64,000 nt of DNA, from the NCBI RefSeq assembly GCF_016765775.1, contig NZ_JAESVN010000002.1:186001-250000 (forward strand). The letters run 5' to 3'. Within the stretch, counting starts at the first letter, position 1. Each line of letters starts with the position of its first letter. A model generated the notes under the pieces. It searched no databases. It saw only the letters and a program-made list of their open reading frames with translations, and had not been told where the DNA came from. Made by a program: the position numbers and the translations under genes. Positions 42,222-50,532 of the stretch are shown in pieces. This stretch comes from Szabonella alba. Lineage in GTDB: Bacteria > Pseudomonadota > Alphaproteobacteria > Rhodobacterales > Rhodobacteraceae.

Positions 42222-42794
42222 TCATTTACTGTTGCGCGGGTCGATCCATCCTATGTTGCCGTCATCCCGGCGATAGACCACGTTTACCCCGCCATGTCCT
42301 TCGTTGCGGAAGACAAGCATCCTTTGCCCGGCCAGTTCCAGCTGCATGACCGCCTCGCCCACGGTGATGGAGGGAACCTTGGTTTCCATCTCGGCGATGA
42401 TCATGGGCGTGAGCGTGTCGGGTTCGGCGTCCTCCTGTTCCTCGGCGGCGAGGATATAGGCGGATCCGCCATCAAACTCAACAGGTGCCGTGCGGTCACG
42501 GTGATGGTCGCGCAACCGGCGCTTGTAGCGGCGCAGCTGCTTGTCCATCTTTTCGCGGCAGGATTCGAAGGCGGCATAGATTTCGGTGGCATGGCCCTTG
42601 GCCTGGGCATTCAGCCCGGTCGAAAGGTGGATCGTCGCCTCGCAGACAAGTTCGTGCCCGTTGCGGGAAAAGATCACGACGGCATCGGTGGGTCGCTGGG
42701 CGTATTTCTCGACCGTTTCACCCAGTTCGGCCTTCACATGGGTTGTGAGCGCCTCACCAATGTCGATCTGCCTCCCGCTGATCTGATACCGCAT
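42222..42794 (-). CDS. hpf: Ribosome hibernation promoting factor, long form
   Basis: 190 residues. The N-terminal S30AE domain (about 1-105: MRYQISGRQIDIGEAL, KAKGH-like AQAKGHATEIYAAFESCREKMDKQ region) binds the decoding centre. The C-terminal dimerisation domain (about 130-190: PSITVGEAVMQLELAGQ, GNIGWIDPR) makes it the long form that yields 100S ribosome dimers. The ATG at 42794 has GGAGGG 5 bases upstream, so longer starts are rejected. A 9-bp hairpin lies 30 bases before the start codon. Confidence 0.95.
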   Translation of the reverse strand: MRYQISGRQIDIGEALTTHVKAELGETVEKYAQRPTDAVVIFSRNGHELVCEATIHLSTGLNAQAKGHATEIYAAFESCREKMDKQLRRYKRRLRDHHRDRTAPVEFDGGSAYILAAEEQEDAEPDTLTPMIIAEMETKVPSITVGEAVMQLELAGQRMLVFRNEGHGGVNVVYRRDDGNIGWIDPRNSK

Positions 42795-42823
42795 GATCCC
42801 TCCTTCTAACTTCGGCTCGTTGC

Positions 42824-42844
42824 CTTTCCGCACCTTGCGGAAAG
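42824..42844 (-). promoter_or_regulatory. Hairpin in the hpf leader; rest of the 288-bp gap without a gene
   Basis: CTTTCCGCA (42824-42832) and TGCGGAAAG (42836-42844) form a perfect 9-bp stem with loop CCT in the leader. Further upstream, ATCCTTAAGGAT (42888-42899) is a perfect 12-bp palindrome. The gap 42795-43082 is where many alphaproteobacteria carry rpoN between lptB and hpf; I see no rpoN or remnant here. Confidence 0.5.
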
Positions 42845-43082
42845 TCCTGCCGATGGGTTTCAAGCACCGCCCTGATGAGGCGGACATATCCTTAAGGATG
42901 TGTTCACGCCGGGCGGAAATCGCAAGCATTGGGATCATTTGGCCGCAGCGGACCGCCGCTTGTCAATGGGGTCTGGGTCGGGGCAGGGGGTGGGGGCGCC
43001 ATGGTCGCGGCGCAGGCGCGCCCGCCCGCCACAACGGCCCGGCAGGCAAGGCCCGGAGGGGCATGGCGAAAGGCGGCAAGGT

Positions 43083-43841
43083 TCAGCCGACGCGGAAATT
43101 CTGGCCCAGATAGACGCGGCGCACGTTTTCATCACGCACGACCTCGTCGGTGGTGCCGGACATCAGCACCTTGCCGTCATGCAGGATATAGGCGCGGTCC
43201 ACGATCTCCAGCGTCTCGCGAACATTGTGATCGGTGATAAGCACCCCGATACCGCGCCGCTTCAGATCGGCGACCAGATGCCGGATTTCCCCGACCGCGA
43301 TGGGGTCCACCCCGGCAAAGGGTTCGTCCAGCAGCAGATATTTCGGATCGGCGGCCAGACAGCGCGCGATTTCCACCCGCCGCCGTTCCCCGCCCGACAG
43401 CGCCAGCGCAGGCGCGCGGCGCAGATGGGTGATCGAGAATTCCGACAGCAGTTCCTCAAGCCGTTCGCGCCGCTTGTGACGGTCCGACAGCACGATCTCA
43501 AGCACCGCAAGGATATTGTCCTCAACGCTGAGACCCCGGAAGATCGACACTTCCTGCGGCAGATAGCCGATGCCCAGCCGCGCGCGCCGATACATCGGCA
43601 AGGGCGTCACATCGCGCCCGTCGATCAGAACCTGCCCGCCCTCGGGTGACACAAGCCCTGCAATGGCATAGAAACAGGTGGTCTTGCCCGATCCGTTCGG
43701 GCCAAGCAGGGCCACGACCTCTCCCCGGCTCAGTTCCATCGACACGTCGCGGATCACCGGGCGGCGTTTATAGCTTTTGCGCAGATTGCGGATGACCAGT
43801 CCCGCATCGCCCTTTGTCACGCTCAGACCGGGCTGCGTCAT
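43083..43841 (-). CDS. lptB: LPS export ABC transporter ATP-binding protein LptB
   Basis: 252-residue ATPase of the LptB2FGC complex that extracts LPS from the inner membrane. Walker A GPNGSGKTT, signature LSGGERRRVEIAR, Walker B LLLDEPFAGVDP, H-loop VLITDHNVRET and the LptB-specific YLPQEVSIFRGLSVEDN are all present. The start overlaps the lptA stop as ATGA. The lptC-lptA-lptB order is the standard cluster. Confidence 0.96.
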   Translation of the reverse strand: MTQPGLSVTKGDAGLVIRNLRKSYKRRPVIRDVSMELSRGEVVALLGPNGSGKTTCFYAIAGLVSPEGGQVLIDGRDVTPLPMYRRARLGIGYLPQEVSIFRGLSVEDNILAVLEIVLSDRHKRRERLEELLSEFSITHLRRAPALALSGGERRRVEIARCLAADPKYLLLDEPFAGVDPIAVGEIRHLVADLKRRGIGVLITDHNVRETLEIVDRAYILHDGKVLMSGTTDEVVRDENVRRVYLGQNFRVG

Positions 43842-44353
43842 CAGTTCCTCGATGCGCCGGGCTGGAACACGGTCTGCACGCGCCCTTCCATGACGCCGCT
43901 GCCCGTGGTCAGGTTGATGACCAGCCGCTGCCCGGAAATCGCGTTCGGCCCCTGTGTCAGCAGCACATTGCCCGTCATCACCACCTCACCGCTGGCGATG
44001 GTATAGACCGCTTCCTGCGCCTCGGCGGCATCGGTGGCATTGGCCAGCGTCACCCCGCCCGTGGCATGCAGCCGTTCGATGCCGCCACCGCCCTCGGTAT
44101 ATTCCACCTGCACCTCGGCCGCCGAAAGCCGCATCTCACCCTGACCGACAAGCACATTGCCGCTAAACGTGGCGCTGCCATTGGCCTGATCGACCGAAAG
44201 CTGATCCGCCGTAACCTCAACCGGCAGCGAGGTATCCTGCTGCATCCCGCCAAAGTCGATCTGCGCACCCTGCGCATGGACAGATGGTGCCGCAATCGGC
44301 GCAAGTGCTGCGGCGATCAGGACAAAGGCAAGCGGGCGAAGGCCAGAAAACAT
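43841..44353 (-). CDS. lptA: LPS transport periplasmic protein LptA
   Basis: 170 residues from the ATG at 44353, which has GAGGAA upstream. The signal peptide (LRPLAFVLIAAALAPIAAP, cleaved near VHAQG) is followed by an OstA beta-jellyroll domain: VEVTADQLSVDQANGSATF, GNVLVGQGEMRLSAAEVQV and SGQRLVINLTTGSGVMEGRV. It bridges LptC and LptD across the periplasm. A TTG 8 codons upstream overlapping the lptC stop is possible but less likely. Confidence 0.92.
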   Translation of the reverse strand: MFSGLRPLAFVLIAAALAPIAAPSVHAQGAQIDFGGMQQDTSLPVEVTADQLSVDQANGSATFSGNVLVGQGEMRLSAAEVQVEYTEGGGGIERLHATGGVTLANATDAAEAQEAVYTIASGEVVMTGNVLLTQGPNAISGQRLVINLTTGSGVMEGRVQTVFQPGASRN

Positions 44354-44373
44354 GCCATTCCTCGGAAAAGAGA

Positions 44374-44973
44374 TCAATCTGCCGGTTGGTATAGCAGCTT
44401 CACCGCGCCCTTGAAAACCAGAAGATACTGCCCCGGCTGCCCTGATTTTTCTGAAAGCGTCATGGATTGCGCGTCGATGCGTCCTGCCGGTCCGGTTGCG
44501 GTGACCGGCTGTTCGGACAAAAGGCCGGTCCGGTCCAGGGCAGCGCTCATCTCTTCGGTCCGGATCCGGTATCCGGTCGATGTGCTCAGCACCACCCCGC
44601 CCGACACGATCAGACGGTTGGTTTCAGGGTCCAGTCTTCCATGATCCGACACCAGATCGGCGCTGCCCCCGTCCGGGGTTTCCAGCCGCGCGACCAGCTT
44701 TTCCGCGCTCGGGCTGCCATCCCCGGGCCGGGCCTCGGCTGCGGCAACGGTCAGGGCGGCGCCGTCATCGGTCACGCCCGCCCATGTCGGCAGGGTCAGG
44801 CGCGGCTCGCGCACGCGGTCCTCGATATCGACCTGCGCAAAGGGAATGGCGTCGGACGGATCCACGGTGCGCGCGACAAGGAACAGCGTCGACAGGATCG
44901 CCAGCGCGATCAGCGGCAGGATGATCTTCAGCCATGAGACCAGCGCCGAATGGAAATTGTCATGGCCCGTCAT
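44374..44973 (-). CDS. lptC: LPS export system protein LptC
   Basis: 199 residues. One N-terminal transmembrane anchor (WLKIILPLIALAILSTLFLV) is followed by a periplasmic jellyroll with the LptC features DRLDPETN-like GRLDPETNRLIVSGGVVLST and GYRIRTEEMSAAL. It links the LptB2FG inner-membrane complex to LptA. Starts at 44991 or 44973 are both possible; 44973 has the better spaced GGGG. It precedes lptA with a 20-bp gap. Confidence 0.9.
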   Translation of the reverse strand: MTGHDNFHSALVSWLKIILPLIALAILSTLFLVARTVDPSDAIPFAQVDIEDRVREPRLTLPTWAGVTDDGAALTVAAAEARPGDGSPSAEKLVARLETPDGGSADLVSDHGRLDPETNRLIVSGGVVLSTSTGYRIRTEEMSAALDRTGLLSEQPVTATGPAGRIDAQSMTLSEKSGQPGQYLLVFKGAVKLLYQPAD

Positions 44974-45080
44974 GCGACCGTCCCCTGCCATCCGCGCAAA
45001 AGGTAATCCCTTGGGCGCACCGCGCCAAGCCGCTGCCGAACCGCTTGGCGGTCCTCCGCCGCCCGGTCAGTGATGCCCCG

Positions 45081-45695
45081 TCAATGATGGTAAATGTCCA
45101 GCGGTTCATCCCACCCCAGAAGGTCAAGCTCGGCCCGCGTCGGCAGGAAGTCGAACAGCCGCTGCGCCAGCGCCAGACGCCCCTCGCGGATCAGCCGTTT
45201 TTCCAGTTCATCCTTCAGCTTGTGCAGATACAGCACATCCGAGGCGGCATATTCCTTTTGCGCCTCGGTCAGGTCGGCAGCCCCCCAGTCCGAGGTCTGC
45301 TGCTGCTTCGACACATCGACGCCCACCAGTTCGGCCAGCAGGTATTTCAGCCCGTGCCGGTCGGTGAAGGTGCGCACAAGGCGCGAGGCGATCTTGGTGC
45401 ACCAGACCGGAGCGGTGACCGTGCCAAAGGCGTTCTGCATCGCGGCAATGTCGAAACGCCCGAAATGGAACAGTTTCAGCACCGCCGGATCGGCCAGCAG
45501 GCGTTGCAGGTTCGGCGCTTCGGTCTGGCCGCGCGCGATCTGCACCAGATGGGCATGCCCGTCGCCCGAGGAAAGCTGCACAAGGCACAGCCGGTCACGG
45601 CGCGGGTCAAGGCCCATCGTCTCGGTATCAATGGCGACCACGGGACCAAGTTTCAGTCCGTCCGGAAGATCGTTGCGGTAAAGATGGATGGTCAT
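45081..45695 (-). CDS. Ribonuclease D-like 3'-5' exonuclease
   Basis: 204 residues comprising only the DEDDy exonuclease domain: AIDTETMGLDPRRD (first Asp and Glu), LFHFGRFDIAAMQ (second Asp), and EYAASDVLYLHKL with the Tyr and last Asp. The C-terminal HRDC domains of full RNase D are missing, which is normal for this short alphaproteobacterial group. Its role is probably 3' processing or turnover of RNA. It lies 107 bp upstream of lptC on the same strand. Confidence 0.88.
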   Translation of the reverse strand: MTIHLYRNDLPDGLKLGPVVAIDTETMGLDPRRDRLCLVQLSSGDGHAHLVQIARGQTEAPNLQRLLADPAVLKLFHFGRFDIAAMQNAFGTVTAPVWCTKIASRLVRTFTDRHGLKYLLAELVGVDVSKQQQTSDWGAADLTEAQKEYAASDVLYLHKLKDELEKRLIREGRLALAQRLFDFLPTRAELDLLGWDEPLDIYHH

Positions 45696-45761
45696 GGGGC
45701 GTCCCGTCTTGCGGCAATCGCAGCGTTTATAGGCGCGTCGGGGGCAGGAAGAAAGCCGCGA

Positions 45762-46661
45762 TCACAGCGGCCAGCCATGCCGCCGCAACCGGGCAAGGAT
45801 CATCGCGGAGGCATCGGGCGCGCCCGCATTGATGCAACTACCGAAGAACCACCCGGCATAGGCGACGAACGGCACGCGCCCCTCACGCCCAGCAAAGGCC
45901 GTCGCCAGCCCGTCGCGCGGCACCGATCCGGCGATATGATGAAAATCCGCGCCTGCGAACAGCACCGCCCTTTTGCGCGCGAAATATCCCGAAAGTGCCA
46001 CAGACGAATTCTGCGTCACCACCAGATCACAGGCGCGCAACGCGTCGCGCGCATCGGCCCGGATCACGCGAAACCGGGGAAAGCGGGCGGCGATCCCGTC
46101 CAGCATCGCCAGATCGGCGGCGTCATAGGTTTCGCGCGGATGCAGCGTGGCGCGGATCTGGCGCCCCGGCAGATGGTCCAGCGTTGCCGCGATCATCGCT
46201 TCGGGGCTCAGGGCCTGAAAGGACCGCTGTTCGCGCAAGCGCCCCTGCAGCGGCATGAAGATGAATCCTTCGGATGTGGCATCCCCCTCTCCCAGCAGCT
46301 TGCGGCCCATGCGGCGGAAGAAGGGGCGCGCGGTGGCCATATCCACGCCTGTCGGGTCGAAGGCGGATTTGGCCACGTCGAAATTCCAGCGCTCATTCGT
46401 CGCCTCGATCTGCCAGAACGGATAGGCATAGGCGCGGCGCAGGGTCAGGCAGCGCGGGCCGACCGGTTCCTGCATGTGAAACAGGTGATAGCCGGGGCCA
46501 AGGGCGCGGGCCCGCTCGGCCGGGCTGTCGCCATGCCATTGCGCGCGCCAGCCGAACGGCGCCACCGCCGCCGCGATGCGGGTGGCGATATTGACCGCCC
46601 CTGCCGCGCTGTCCTCACGCAGGGGGCTGGGCAGGTAGAAATGCAGATCCGTCGCGGTCAT
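45762..46661 (-). CDS. Uncharacterised protein with a capsule-synthesis-like C-terminal signature
   Basis: 299 residues from the ATG at 46661 (MTATDLHFYLPSPLRED). No signal peptide or membrane segment. The sequence is rich in Arg and Ala. I see LHPRETYDAADLAML, IRADARDALRACDLVVTQNSS and VALSGYFARKRAVLFAGADF. The last two resemble the nucleotide-sugar-binding part of KpsC/KpsS-like capsule glycosyltransferases (a QNS-VALEG-type motif), which suggests a glycosyltransferase-like fold. No polysaccharide genes are adjacent, so the function is open. It diverges from hslV across 121 bp. Confidence 0.6.
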   Translation of the reverse strand: MTATDLHFYLPSPLREDSAAGAVNIATRIAAAVAPFGWRAQWHGDSPAERARALGPGYHLFHMQEPVGPRCLTLRRAYAYPFWQIEATNERWNFDVAKSAFDPTGVDMATARPFFRRMGRKLLGEGDATSEGFIFMPLQGRLREQRSFQALSPEAMIAATLDHLPGRQIRATLHPRETYDAADLAMLDGIAARFPRFRVIRADARDALRACDLVVTQNSSVALSGYFARKRAVLFAGADFHHIAGSVPRDGLATAFAGREGRVPFVAYAGWFFGSCINAGAPDASAMILARLRRHGWPL

Positions 46662-46721
46662 TCCGGTCCCTTTGTTGCGCGCGATCCTGCACCGGCGCGG
46701 CCTGCTGCGAAAGCCAGTCAC

Positions 46722-46750
46722 CTTGTGAAGCGGCTTTGCCCCGGCCATAT
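46722..46750 (+). promoter_or_regulatory. Candidate heat-shock (sigma-32/RpoH) promoter of hslVU
   Basis: CTTGTGA (46722-46728) and GGCCATAT (46743-46750) are 14 bp apart. The sigma-32 consensus is CTTGAAA, 13-15 bp, CCCCATNT, so matches are 5/7 and 6/8 with correct spacing. It is 33 bp upstream of the hslV start, where heat-shock control is expected. Confidence 0.5.
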
Positions 46751-46782
46751 AGGGCCAAAGGATGCAAAACGACGAGGACGCA

Positions 46783-47340
46783 ATGGCGGATGACAGATTT
46801 CCCGGCTGGCATGGCACGACGATCCTTGCCGTTCGGCGCGGCGGACAGGTCGTGGTCGCGGGCGACGGACAGGTCAGCCTTGGCCAGACCGTCATCAAGG
46901 GATCGGCCCGCAAGGTGCGCCGCCTGTCGCCCGGCGGGCGCGATGTCGTGGCGGGCTTTGCCGGTTCGACGGCGGATGCCTTCACCTTGCTGGAACGGCT
47001 TGAGAAAAAGCTGGAATCCGTACCCGGACAACTGGCGCGCGCCTGCGTGGAGCTGGCCAAGGACTGGCGGACCGACAAATATCTGCGCAATCTTGAGGCG
47101 ATGCTGATCGTCACCGATGGCGCGGATCTTTACGTCATCACCGGGGCAGGCGATGTGCTGGAACCCGAACATGACGTGGCGGCCATCGGGTCGGGCGGCA
47201 ATTACGCGCTGGCGGCGGCGCGGGGTCTGATGACCACCGACATGCCCGCCGAAGACATCGCCCGCCGTGCCATGGCGATTGCAGCGGAGATCTGCGTCTA
47301 TACCAATGGCAACCTGACGGTTGAGGTGATCGGTGGCTGA
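46783..47340 (+). CDS. hslV: ATP-dependent protease subunit HslV
   Basis: 185-residue threonine protease of the HslVU complex. The active Thr follows a short propeptide: [11 protein letters not shown] then [10 protein letters not shown], so maturation exposes the Thr. Other signatures are [41 protein letters not shown] and [16 protein letters not shown]. The ATG at 46783 has GAGGAC nearby; an ATG at 46762 would add seven residues. A GNAT gene overlaps the last 8 bases and hslU follows it, so the three form one operon. Confidence 0.96.
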   Translation: MADDRFPGWHGTTILAVRRGGQVVVAGDGQVSLGQTVIKGSARKVRRLSPGGRDVVAGFAGSTADAFTLLERLEKKLESVPGQLARACVELAKDWRTDKYLRNLEAMLIVTDGADLYVITGAGDVLEPEHDVAAIGSGGNYALAAARGLMTTDMPAEDIARRAMAIAAEICVYTNGNLTVEVIGG

Positions 47341-47854
47341 GGCCCCCATCACCTTCCGGCCCGTGACCCTTGCCGATCTGCCGCTGCTGGCGGACTGGCT
47401 GGCGCGACCGCATTGGCGCGAATGGTGGGGCGATGCGGAAACCGAGCTTGGCTATATCCGCGACATGATCGAGGGACGCGATACGACCGAGCCTTTCCTG
47501 TTCGAAATCGCAGGTATTCCTTGTGGCTACATTCAGATGTGGCGCATCGCCGATAACCGGGTGGAGCCATGGCTGGGCAATGCCCCATGGATTCTCGACC
47601 TGCCCGACCATAGCGTGGGTGTGGACCTTTCCCTGGCCGATTCCGCGAATTTGTCGCGGGGCATCGGATCAACGGTGCTGCGCGCGTTCGTGGCGCTTCT
47701 GCGACAGCGCGGCCAGGATTTCATCATCATCGACCCGGACCCGGCCAACCTGCGCGCCGTCCGGGCCTATGCGAAGGCGGGCTTCCGCCCGATCCCCGAA
47801 CTTGAGGGCCGCACCGGCGATTGCCTGCTGATGCGCCACCATCCAGAGGACTGA
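47333..47854 (+). CDS. GNAT-family acetyltransferase inserted between hslV and hslU
   Basis: 173 residues from GTG at 47333, overlapping the end of hslV. The sequence opens [21 protein letters not shown] and has [25 protein letters not shown] and the acetyl-CoA-binding motif [15 protein letters not shown] (R/QxxGxG/A type). The tail [22 protein letters not shown] is the usual GNAT beta-6/alpha-4 pattern. It looks like the aminoglycoside 6'-acetyltransferase/IucB-like branch, but the substrate is unknown. Tight packing between hslV (8-bp overlap) and hslU (4-bp gap) implies joint expression. Confidence 0.87.
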   Translation: MAEAPITFRPVTLADLPLLADWLARPHWREWWGDAETELGYIRDMIEGRDTTEPFLFEIAGIPCGYIQMWRIADNRVEPWLGNAPWILDLPDHSVGVDLSLADSANLSRGIGSTVLRAFVALLRQRGQDFIIIDPDPANLRAVRAYAKAGFRPIPELEGRTGDCLLMRHHPED

Positions 47855-47858
47855 CCCC

Positions 47859-49160
47859 ATGACCGACCTCACCCCCCGCGAAATCGTGTCCGAACTCGAC
47901 CGCTTTATCATTGGCCAGAAAGAGGCCAAGCGCGCCGTGGCCGTGGCGCTGCGCAACCGCTGGCGGCGCAAGCAACTGGCCGACGATCTGCGCGATGAGG
48001 TTTATCCCAAGAATATCCTGATGATCGGGCCGACCGGGGTGGGCAAGACCGAGATTTCGCGCCGTCTGGCGAAGCTCGCGAAAGCGCCTTTCCTGAAGGT
48101 CGAGGCGACGAAATTCACCGAAGTGGGCTATGTCGGGCGCGATGTGGACAGCATCATCCGCGATCTGGTGGACAATGCGATGATCGAGACCCGCGAACGC
48201 ATGCGCGAGGAGGTGAAGGCCCGCGCCAAGGCCGCCGCCGAGGAGCGCGTGATCGAGGCCATCGCGGGCCGCGACGCGCGCGAACAGACGCGCGAGATGT
48301 TCCGCGCCAAGCTGCGCCGGGGGGAGCTGGACGATACCGTGATCGAACTGGAACTGGCCGACACTGCCAGCCCCTTTCCGATGATGGGCGGCATGGGCAA
48401 CGGAATGGAGGCGCAGATGCAGGGCCTGCAGGACCTGTTCGGCAAGGCCTTCCAGCGCAAGACCCGCAAGAAGATCACCGTCGCCGAAAGCCATGACCTG
48501 CTGATCGGCGAAGAGGCCGACAAATTGCTGGATGACGAAGCGGTGAAGGCCGCAGCCCTTGAGGCGGTGCAGGAAAACGGCATCGTCTTTCTGGATGAGA
48601 TCGACAAGGTCTGCGCCCGCGCCGATGCCCGCGGCGCCGATGTCAGCCGCGAAGGCGTGCAGCGCGACCTGCTGCCGCTGATCGAGGGCACGACCGTGTC
48701 CACCAAGCACGGGCCGGTGAAAACCGACCATATCCTGTTCATCGCCTCGGGCGCGTTCCATATCGCCAAACCCTCGGACCTTTTGCCCGAATTGCAGGGC
48801 CGCCTGCCGATCCGCGTGGAACTGCGCGCGCTGACGGAGGCGGATTTCGTGCGCATCCTGACCGAAACCGACAATGCCCTGACGCTGCAATATACCGCGC
48901 TGATGGGCACCGAGGGCGTGACCGTGGACTTTACCGAAGACGGTATCGCAGCCCTTGCCCGCATCGCCGCCGAGGTCAACCAGTCGGTGGAAAACATCGG
49001 AGCGCGGCGACTTTATACCGTTCTGGAACGGGTGTTTGAGGAGCTTTCCTTCACCGCGCCCGACCGGGGGGGTGAGGCGGTCACGGTGAATGATTCCTTT
49101 GTCGAGACACATCTGGGAGAACTGTCGCGTTCGGCCGATCTGTCGCGCTATGTGCTTTAA
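47859..49160 (+). CDS. hslU: ATP-dependent protease ATPase subunit HslU
   Basis: 433-residue AAA+ unfoldase of HslVU. It starts [20 protein letters not shown], has Walker [18 protein letters not shown], pore motif GYVGRDVDS, the intermediate domain (about residues 110-230), Walker [13 protein letters not shown], sensor [12 protein letters not shown] and the C-terminal [13 protein letters not shown] tail that inserts into HslV and activates it. All ATPase residues are present. Confidence 0.97.
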   Translation: MTDLTPREIVSELDRFIIGQKEAKRAVAVALRNRWRRKQLADDLRDEVYPKNILMIGPTGVGKTEISRRLAKLAKAPFLKVEATKFTEVGYVGRDVDSIIRDLVDNAMIETRERMREEVKARAKAAAEERVIEAIAGRDAREQTREMFRAKLRRGELDDTVIELELADTASPFPMMGGMGNGMEAQMQGLQDLFGKAFQRKTRKKITVAESHDLLIGEEADKLLDDEAVKAAALEAVQENGIVFLDEIDKVCARADARGADVSREGVQRDLLPLIEGTTVSTKHGPVKTDHILFIASGAFHIAKPSDLLPELQGRLPIRVELRALTEADFVRILTETDNALTLQYTALMGTEGVTVDFTEDGIAALARIAAEVNQSVENIGARRLYTVLERVFEELSFTAPDRGGEAVTVNDSFVETHLGELSRSADLSRYVL

Positions 49161-49253
49161 GCCGAGGGCGGCCTTTCCCCGCAGCTTTCTGCCATACCAC
49201 CCCTTTCCTTTTTCATGTGCCGATGGGATGTAGATCCATCCGAAGGGCGCAAG

Positions 49254-50459
49254 ATGCCGATTTTCACATTCCTGCGGACCAATGCGAAATTCCTGTTCGC
49301 GGGGTTCCTAATTTCCTGGCTGTCCAGTTTCGGGCAGACCTATTTCATATCGGTTTTCGCAGGGGAAATCAGGTTCGAATTCGGACTGTCGCATGGGGGC
49401 TGGGGCGCCATATATGGCGTTGCGACCACCGCATCGGCGGTCGTCATGCTGTGGTCCGGCGTTCTGACTGACAAGTTCCGGGTCAGGGTGCTGGCGGCTG
49501 CAGTGATCACCGGTCTGGTTCTGGCCTGCGTGCTGATGTCGGTCTCCTCTGCGATCTGGGCGCTGGTGTTGACGATCTTCCTCCTGCGGTTACTGGGTCA
49601 GGGGATGATGAGCCATATTTCAGGCGTCGCGATGGCCCGCTGGTTCGTGGCCAATCGCGGACGGGCACTGGCAATCGCTGCCCTAGGATTTTCAATGGGC
49701 GAGGTCAGCCTGCCCCTCAGCTTTGTGGCCGCCAAGGCGCTGGCAGACTGGCGAACGCTCTGGTTGGTGGCGGCGGGTATCCTGCTGATCTGTTTGCCTG
49801 TGATCCTGACGCTGTTGCGGGCCGAGCGGACACCGCAAAGCATGGCTGCGGAATCGCAATCGACAGGGATGGAGGGCCGGCACTGGACCCGCGCAGAGGT
49901 CTTGCGCCATCCGCTGTTCTGGTTCCTGATCCCTGCCCTTCTGGGGCCTGCGGCTTTCAACACCGCGTTCTTCTTTCAGCAGGTGCATCTGGCCGAGGTT
50001 AAGGGCTGGCCCCATGTCGCGCTGGTCGCGATCTTTCCGGTCTATTCGGCGGCCACGGTCGTGGCAATGCTGGGTTCTGGCTGGCTGGTGGACAGGGTCG
50101 GCGCGGTCCGGCTGATGGCGTTCTACCAACTGCCATTGGTGGCTTTCTTCCTGTTGATGGGACAGGCCGACAATCTGGCACAGGCGGCCCCGCTGATGGT
50201 GTTCATGGGCCTGACGGCGGGGGCGCAGGCGACGGTACCCACCGCCTTCTGGGCCGAGGTCTATGGCACGCGGCATATCGGGTCGATCAAGGCGGTGGGG
50301 GCCTCGGTCATGGTGCTGGGTTCGGCATTGGGGCCGCTGCTGACCGGCGGGCTGATTGACGCAGGTCTGGATTATCCGCGGCAGATGACGGGGATCGCGG
50401 TCTATTTCGCGCTGGCCTGCCTGCTGGTCTGGACGGGATTGCGGCACAGCCGGGTCTGA
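49254..50459 (+). CDS. Major facilitator superfamily transporter
   Basis: 401 residues with 12 hydrophobic segments. It shows an MFS loop 2-3 motif GVLTDKFRVRVL and the matching GSGWLVDRVGAVRLM in the second half. The N-terminus FGQTYFISVFAGEIRFEFGL and the GWGAIYGVATTASAV segment resemble the oxalate/formate-antiporter-like or monocarboxylate MFS branch. The ATG at 49254 follows GAAGGGCG; the longer frame starts before a plausible ribosome site. Substrate unknown. The gene is same-strand with hslU but likely has its own promoter. Confidence 0.85.
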   Translation: MPIFTFLRTNAKFLFAGFLISWLSSFGQTYFISVFAGEIRFEFGLSHGGWGAIYGVATTASAVVMLWSGVLTDKFRVRVLAAAVITGLVLACVLMSVSSAIWALVLTIFLLRLLGQGMMSHISGVAMARWFVANRGRALAIAALGFSMGEVSLPLSFVAAKALADWRTLWLVAAGILLICLPVILTLLRAERTPQSMAAESQSTGMEGRHWTRAEVLRHPLFWFLIPALLGPAAFNTAFFFQQVHLAEVKGWPHVALVAIFPVYSAATVVAMLGSGWLVDRVGAVRLMAFYQLPLVAFFLLMGQADNLAQAAPLMVFMGLTAGAQATVPTAFWAEVYGTRHIGSIKAVGASVMVLGSALGPLLTGGLIDAGLDYPRQMTGIAVYFALACLLVWTGLRHSRV

Positions 50460-50532
50460 CGCCTGCGCGAAATCCTGTTCCCAAGCGGGGGCGCAAACGG
50501 CTAGGCTTTGCCCGAAGGACGGAGGATGCGGC

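Noticed and set aside
44934-46793. 619-codon plus-strand ORF
   Set aside because: Antisense to the RNase D-like gene and the 45762-46661 gene. Composition is typical of a shadow frame, and no ribosome site is present.
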